A stretch of DNA of 10,460 bases from an uncultured Gemella sp. (GTDB taxonomy: Bacteria > Bacillota > Bacilli > Staphylococcales > Gemellaceae). The position numbers and the translations under genes were made by a program. The stretch spans positions 1-10,460 of the forward strand of contig CAKMQO010000125.1 of assembly GCA_927911695.1 (NCBI GenBank), read 5' to 3'. The notes under the pieces are model-generated. The model saw only the letters and a program-made list of their open reading frames with translations. It was not told the origin of the DNA and searched no databases. Positions within the stretch are counted from its first letter, which is position 1. Each line of letters starts with the position of its first letter. Shown here piece after piece: positions 7,541 through 10,460 of this stretch.

Positions 7541-8411
7541 TCTTTTCCCTACTATACCTATAATTTTCTAGCTCTGTCTTAATTTTTTGAAAATCTGAGT
7601 CCATTAATAAATTTAAATTATGATTAAAAGTTTTATTTTTTCTTATAGATTCTTCTAAATCAATTATCTCACTAAAATTTTTAAATATTGAATCTGATTT
7701 GTTAAATATTGCCGTCTCATGAGGACTCATTTGAGATATCTCTTCTATTTTTTTAAAATTACGCTGGTATACATGTAAACTTCCTACATAATGATAATAG
7801 CATCCCAAGTCTACTCCAAGTTGATACGCTATATACTCTTGAAGCATTGTAAAAGAAAAAATATCATATGGTAGACCTAAAAAGATATCGTTTGATCTCA
7901 TATTTGTAATAAGGTGTAGCTTATTATTTCGAATTAAAAATTCTAAAGAAAGAGTACATGGGATATCTTTACTTTCCTTACCAAGATCATCTGCACTATA
8001 TAAGGGTATTACAGCACGCCGAGTTCCTGTATCATTCTTTAAAAGCTGGATTAAGTCATCAATTAGGGGTACTATTTTGGGACCGTATGCCCCTTGAAGT
8101 ATTGAACCATCATCTGAAAACTTTGCCATACTCGGAGCATAATACTCGATTTCGGATAAATCATTGCTCCCTCGTAAATACCATAAAAATTCTCCTATGG
8201 CATAATAAAGTTTAAGATTCCTAGCAGAGTTCTCTAAAAATCGTCTTTTGGGCTCCGTTAGAACAATACTAACGCCAATTAATTCTTTTACTGCCATCCC
8301 TCTTGAAACAATATGTTGCCCATTATCTTCAAGCAATTTACATAACTTAACATATAGCGAATCAATATTATTTTCACATAGATTATTAGTAAGAATGGTT
8401 TTTGTTTTCAT
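7503..8411 (-). CDS. TS1: thymidylate-synthase-family enzyme with cytidylate-type active site
   Basis: An intact 302-residue member of the TS/dCMP-hydroxymethylase family. Residues that align with E. coli ThyA at a constant offset are the catalytic C152 (PCT, ThyA C146), R172-S173-D175 (R166, S167, D169), H213 and Y215 (H207, Y209). The phosphate-binding R131-R132 pair and E74 in EFLWYL are also present. The key difference is D183 in GLPYDI, where ThyA has N177. From family knowledge, Asn selects dUMP and Asp selects cytidylate, as in T4 dCMP hydroxymethylase. The predicted reaction is therefore methylation or hydroxymethylation at C5 of CMP or dCMP using methylene-tetrahydrofolate. The C-terminal 80 residues are charged and unlike ThyA. 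The start at 8411 overlaps PqqD-like protein A by 26 bases and has only a weak ribosome-binding site, which suggests coupling. Confidence 0.85.
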   Translation of the reverse strand: MKTKTILTNNLCENNIDSLYVKLCKLLEDNGQHIVSRGMAVKELIGVSIVLTEPKRRFLENSARNLKLYYAIGEFLWYLRGSNDLSEIEYYAPSMAKFSDDGSILQGAYGPKIVPLIDDLIQLLKNDTGTRRAVIPLYSADDLGKESKDIPCTLSLEFLIRNNKLHLITNMRSNDIFLGLPYDIFSFTMLQEYIAYQLGVDLGCYYHYVGSLHVYQRNFKKIEEISQMSPHETAIFNKSDSIFKNFSEIIDLEESIRKNKTFNHNLNLLMDSDFQKIKTELENYRYSREKNVERKTDIYMRY

Positions 8412-8667
8412 CTTTGAATATAATTCTTTCTGAAATAAAATAATTTTGAACTTTTTCTACATACTCTAATGAACAGTTAATTGAAATTCCTTTATGATTT
8501 GAAAAGACTTTAGCAATATCATTTAAATTATTCAGACCATTATAACTTAACAGAATAAATAAATAGTCTTTCTGCAATGAAAAATACGTATCATCTGAGT
8601 ATCGATGCAATACTTGATATCCATTATCTTCTGTAATATCTATATCGTGACTAATTTTATATGCCAT
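8386..8667 (-). CDS. PqqD/RRE-like protein A
   Basis: A 93-residue protein starting at the ATG at 8667, chosen because GGAGG lies six bases upstream. A longer frame from 8718 would begin inside the hairpin. The body (YFSLQKDYLFILLSYNGL, then NDIAKVFS, then LEYVEKVQNYFISERIIF) has the winged-helix order of PqqD: two strands, a hydrophobic helix, a short helix after an L-x-D-I turn, and a final helix with strand. The match is weaker than for protein B, so RRE-like is a fold inference. It lies directly after precursor peptide 1 and overlaps TS1, making peptide 1 its likely ligand and TS1 its likely partner. Other small winged-helix domains are the alternative. Confidence 0.6.
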   Translation of the reverse strand: MAYKISHDIDITEDNGYQVLHRYSDDTYFSLQKDYLFILLSYNGLNNLNDIAKVFSNHKGISINCSLEYVEKVQNYFISERIIFKDENKNHSY

Positions 8668-8683
8668 AAATTCCTCCATAAAC

Positions 8684-8725
8684 AACTTCAATGAAAAAAA
8701 ATTTGATATTTTTTTCATTGAAGTT
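8684..8725 (-). terminator. Strong hairpin after precursor peptide 1 (partial terminator or processing stem)
   Basis: A perfect 17-base-pair inverted repeat: AACTTCAATG plus seven A pairs with seven T plus CATTGAAGTT across an eight-base loop. It starts 21 bases after the peptide 1 stop and ends 17 bases before the PqqD-like start. No U run follows the stem on the minus strand, so it is not a textbook terminator. Placed right after a short, strongly translated gene, it could stabilise the 3' end of the peptide mRNA or reduce read-through into the enzyme genes, as seen after many peptide precursor genes. Confidence 0.6.
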
Positions 8726-8745
8726 AAAAATTTGAATTCGGTTAA

Positions 8746-8820
8746 TTATTTAGTTGCATTGCAACAGGCAAGCAAATCACTTGCTTTATTAACCAATTCT
8801 TTCAAAGTTAATTTTTTCAT
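8746..8820 (-). CDS. Putative precursor peptide 1 (24 aa, Cys-Cys near the C-terminus)
   Basis: A 24-codon ORF. The first 17 residues are MKKLTLKELVNKASDLL, an amphipathic, Lys-rich leader-like helix. The remaining seven are ACCNATK, a plausible core with two adjacent Cys, an Asn and a Thr. The ribosome-binding site AAAGGAGGTGATC at 8835-8823 is a 13-base match to the 16S anti-Shine-Dalgarno sequence, ending two bases before ATG. The gene sits 36 bases after the QueA-like gene, with a hairpin after it and then PqqD-like protein A. This is the arrangement of a RiPP precursor followed by its leader-binding protein. A Cys-sensing regulatory leader peptide coupled to the hairpin is an alternative. 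I do not recognise the peptide family. Confidence 0.65.
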   Translation of the reverse strand: MKKLTLKELVNKASDLLACCNATK

Positions 8821-8822
8821 TT

Positions 8823-8835
8823 GATCACCTCCTTT
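8823..8835 (-). promoter_or_regulatory. Consensus ribosome-binding site of peptide 1
   Basis: AAAGGAGGTGATC matches the complement of the Bacillota 16S 3' end over 13 bases, the best in the window. It decides the start of the 24-codon ORF and implies high translation relative to the downstream enzymes. Confidence 0.9.
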
Positions 8836-8856
8836 CCATGAACTATAATTATTGGA

Positions 8857-9905
8857 TTACATAAATAATAAATTAGCATCTCCAAACTCATAGAATAAAT
8901 ACTGCTCATCTATTGCATGTCGATATAAATTCATAATATTTTCCGTGCCAATTACTGCTGCTGATAACGCAAGGCGACTAGTCATTGAACCGTGAAAATT
9001 TGTAATTAATGCATCCGTGATTTTGAAGTTGTAACCTGGATATATATATAAATCAGTATAATTTTTTTAATGGAGATACAATTTTAAAATTATCATACTC
9101 ACAGCTTTCCAAAGTCCTTATAACAGTCGTACCCACGGCAAATATTTTGTTTCCATTTAATTTAGTATCTCGAATTAATTCTGCAGTTTCTTCTGGTATT
9201 TCGTAGTATTCTTTGAAAACGCTATGTTCTTCAATAAATTCTTCAAAAATTTTTGTATCAACTGATGCACAATTTAAAGTAATATATCCAATTTTTACGC
9301 CTTTTTTTCTTAAAGCTCTTAAAATTCTATTAGAAAAATGTCGGTTAGCAGCAGGATTTTCAAATGAACCTAATTTATTAGCAATTCCATTTTGATAATA
9401 AGCAATGGACCACTTTTTTCTCGTATAAATAGACCTTACAGCTTCACCATGTACTAGGAGATAATCATATAAGTCTTCTTGTGAACAATTAAAACTGCAC
9501 AAAAATTCCTCACCATTAATATTTTTATCTACTGTAACATTTATTTTATCGCTAAGAAAAAATTTTTCTGATATGATTCCATCCTGTAAATCTGACCTAA
9601 TTCTGATATAAATTACATAACCTTCTTCATTTTTTTGTTTTTATATGAAACTTTACTTCCCCATATTTTTCAGAGTACGCATAAAATATAGGAGAGACTG
9701 TCTTACTATTATTTAGAATAATCAAATCTCCTGGATTAATGTAATTATGAAAATTCAAGATATAGTCATCAATAATTTTATCTGAATTTTTAAATCCAAT
9801 AATCAATCTTGAACTATCTCGACTCCCTGACATAAGTTCTACTGGCTCCCGAGCAGCTAATTCAACCGGTAATTCATATTTCAATTTATTTGTGTCATTT
9901 AGCAT
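8857..9905 (-). pseudogene. Divergent QueA-like SAM ribosyltransferase-isomerase paralogue, frameshifted twice
   Basis: The joined protein is about 349 residues, the usual QueA length. Family features are SRDSSRLIIGF and NPGDLIILNNSKTV (N-terminal), EIPEETAELIRD and FAVGTTVIRTLES (middle), and YIYPGYNFKITDALITNFH, then FYEFGDANLLF (C-terminal). QueA transfers the ribosyl part of SAM to the deazaguanine base in tRNA. Several motifs that are near-invariant in QueA are replaced: AAPTAGLHF becomes ENPAANRHF, LHVGxGTF becomes LNCASVDTK, and TNFHLPxSTL becomes TNFHGSMTSRL. It is therefore unlikely to be the housekeeping tRNA enzyme. Frame breaks lie at two seven-base A/T runs, 9630-9636 and 9062-9068, each reading as one extra base. 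The ATG at 9905 overlaps the regulator stop by 11 bases and has AGAGGA upstream. The real substrate is unknown; a SAM-derived ribosyl transfer to a nucleotide or peptide is inferred. Confidence 0.8.
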
Positions 9906-10116
9906 GATTTCCTCTTTCTAACGTTAGACTAATAACATAGTCTGTAGTAACTTCTAATCTTTGACAAATATAATACAAAAGATATACTGAGGGATAAGAA
10001 GTATTATTCTCTATTCCAGATAATTGCTTCCGGCTACACAAATTCTTATAAATATATTTTTGAGTTAATCCTTTATTAAGTCTTAAATTCCTCAATACAT
10101 AACCTATACCATCCAT
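9895..10116 (-). CDS. Short Cro/C1 (XRE) helix-turn-helix regulator, PlcR/Rgg-like HTH
   Basis: A 73-residue protein. IGYVLRNLRLNKGLTQKYIY begins the HTH_3 domain, followed by the recognition helix region SRKQLSGIENNTSYPSVYLL and then YYICQRLEVTTDYVISL. The SRKQLSGIENN pattern resembles the HTH of PlcR/Rgg-type regulators, but the long TPR peptide-binding part of those proteins is absent. ATG at 10116 is chosen because AAGGA lies about ten bases upstream and the domain starts at once. A GTG at 10182 would add 22 residues without a good ribosome-binding site. The gene overlaps the QueA-like gene by 11 bases, so it is probably first in the operon and controls it. The repeats in the intergenic region to the right are candidate sites. 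Confidence 0.8.
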   Translation of the reverse strand: MDGIGYVLRNLRLNKGLTQKYIYKNLCSRKQLSGIENNTSYPSVYLLYYICQRLEVTTDYVISLTLERGNHAK

Positions 10117-10429
10117 TTCTTCACATCCTTCAGATATCTTGATTTTATTATCAACTTTTCTTAAAAGTAAAACAAGACCCACATATGTCCCATTTGAATC
10201 ACTAGAAAATATATACAGAAAATCAATGAAATTCTATTTTTTGCCACAGTATAATAAGGGTAACTAGTCTTATAAAAATTTATTTTATCGTCATATCTGA
10301 GAGTTTAATCAGCTATTTCATAAAAATCATCAATCTTTAGCTGAGACACATTTGTCACAATCATAAATAGACATATAGTTCTTGACATATAGTCTAATAT
10401 ATGAAAAAATACTTATTGGAGGTTGTAAT
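10117..10429. promoter_or_regulatory. Divergent intergenic region with a direct repeat
   Basis: About 310 bases lie between the regulator start and the plus-strand gene start. GACATATAGT occurs twice, at 10370-10379 and 10384-10393, a 14-base period. TTGACA overlaps the second copy (10382-10387) and TAATAT follows at 10395-10400. These do not form a standard -35/-10 pair because only seven bases separate them. GACA-CATT-TGTC at 10345-10356 is a small inverted repeat. For the minus-strand operon I see only a weak TTATAC-like element near 10245-10255. No RNA gene or riboswitch is evident. Confidence 0.35.
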
Positions 10430-10460
10430 ATGACTGAAAAAATCAAAAACTGGGTTAATA
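10430..10460 (+). CDS. Start of a divergent plus-strand gene, truncated by the window
   Basis: ATG at 10430 follows TTGGAGG, with GGAGG seven bases upstream, and opens MTEKIKNWVN before the window ends. Too little is visible to name a product. It is divergent from the regulator and may share its control region. Confidence 0.6.
   Translation, partial: MTEKIKNWVN

Noticed and set aside
7503..8411. Housekeeping thymidylate synthase (thyA).
   Set aside because: D183 replaces the uracil-selecting Asn, the C-terminal region is unlike ThyA, and the gene is embedded in a peptide/nucleotide cluster with a second TS-fold gene.
7958..8433. Plus-strand open frames opposite TS1.
   Set aside because: TS1 on the other strand has every expected family motif; the plus-strand frames have none.
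8668..8718. A longer N-terminus for PqqD-like protein A beginning at 8718.
   Set aside because: It would start inside the 17-bp hairpin without a ribosome-binding site, whereas the ATG at 8667 has GGAGG at normal spacing.
8857..9905. Housekeeping queA for queuosine in tRNA.
   Set aside because: Several motifs that are near-invariant in QueA are replaced, no other queuosine genes are nearby, and it is coupled to a pathway-type regulator.
1..10460. CRISPR array, tRNA or rRNA genes, insertion-sequence ends.
   Set aside because: I see no regularly spaced repeats, cloverleaf-like stretches, rRNA-like sequence, transposase motifs or terminal inverted repeats.

Overview
The window is strongly AT-rich and its ribosome-binding sites are near-perfect Bacillota types (AAAGGAGGTGATC and AGGAG). 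Starts are mixed ATG, GTG and TTG. A short Cro/C1-type regulator resembling the PlcR/Rgg HTH adds to the picture of a low-GC Gram-positive bacterium, plausibly Lactobacillales; the species cannot be told from the sequence.

Nearly everything is on the minus strand and reads from right to left as one compact cluster. From about 10116 down to 4910 the order is: HTH regulator; divergent QueA-like protein (frameshifted); 24-residue peptide with a Cys-Cys pair; strong hairpin; PqqD/RRE-like protein A; thymidylate-synthase-fold enzyme TS1; thymidylate-kinase-like P-loop kinase; second, degenerate TS-fold protein TS2 (frameshifted); PqqD-like protein B; nucleotidyltransferase; 20-residue peptide with a YxxP leader motif. 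After a 183-nt gap come an APH-like kinase and a CYTH-NUDIX fusion. After an AT-rich inverted repeat comes an ABC-2 exporter (permease, ATPase, permease), all three genes frameshifted. The first ~220 bases hold a decayed coding remnant. At the right edge a plus-strand gene starts divergently at 10430.

Together this looks like a biosynthetic locus for a small ribosomal peptide joined to, or modified with, a nucleotide. Two tiny ORFs have the strongest ribosome-binding sites in the window, and two PqqD-like peptide binders sit next to the two TS-fold genes. TS1 keeps the catalytic Cys but has Asp in the place of the Asn that selects uracil, which points to a cytidylate substrate. The kinase could raise the product to the di- or triphosphate, the nucleotidyltransferase could attach a nucleotidyl group, and the QueA-like protein could use the ribosyl part of SAM. 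The CYTH-NUDIX and APH-like proteins fit tailoring or self-protection, and the ABC proteins fit export. The assignment of individual folds is firm. The combined pathway is inference, and I know of no described system with this gene set.

Five genes carry about ten single-base frameshifts, most of them in A/T runs and eight of the ten reading as an extra base, while eight other genes are intact. Either the assembly has homopolymer errors or the locus is decaying. This should be settled before any functional reading of QueA-like, TS2 and the ABC transporter.
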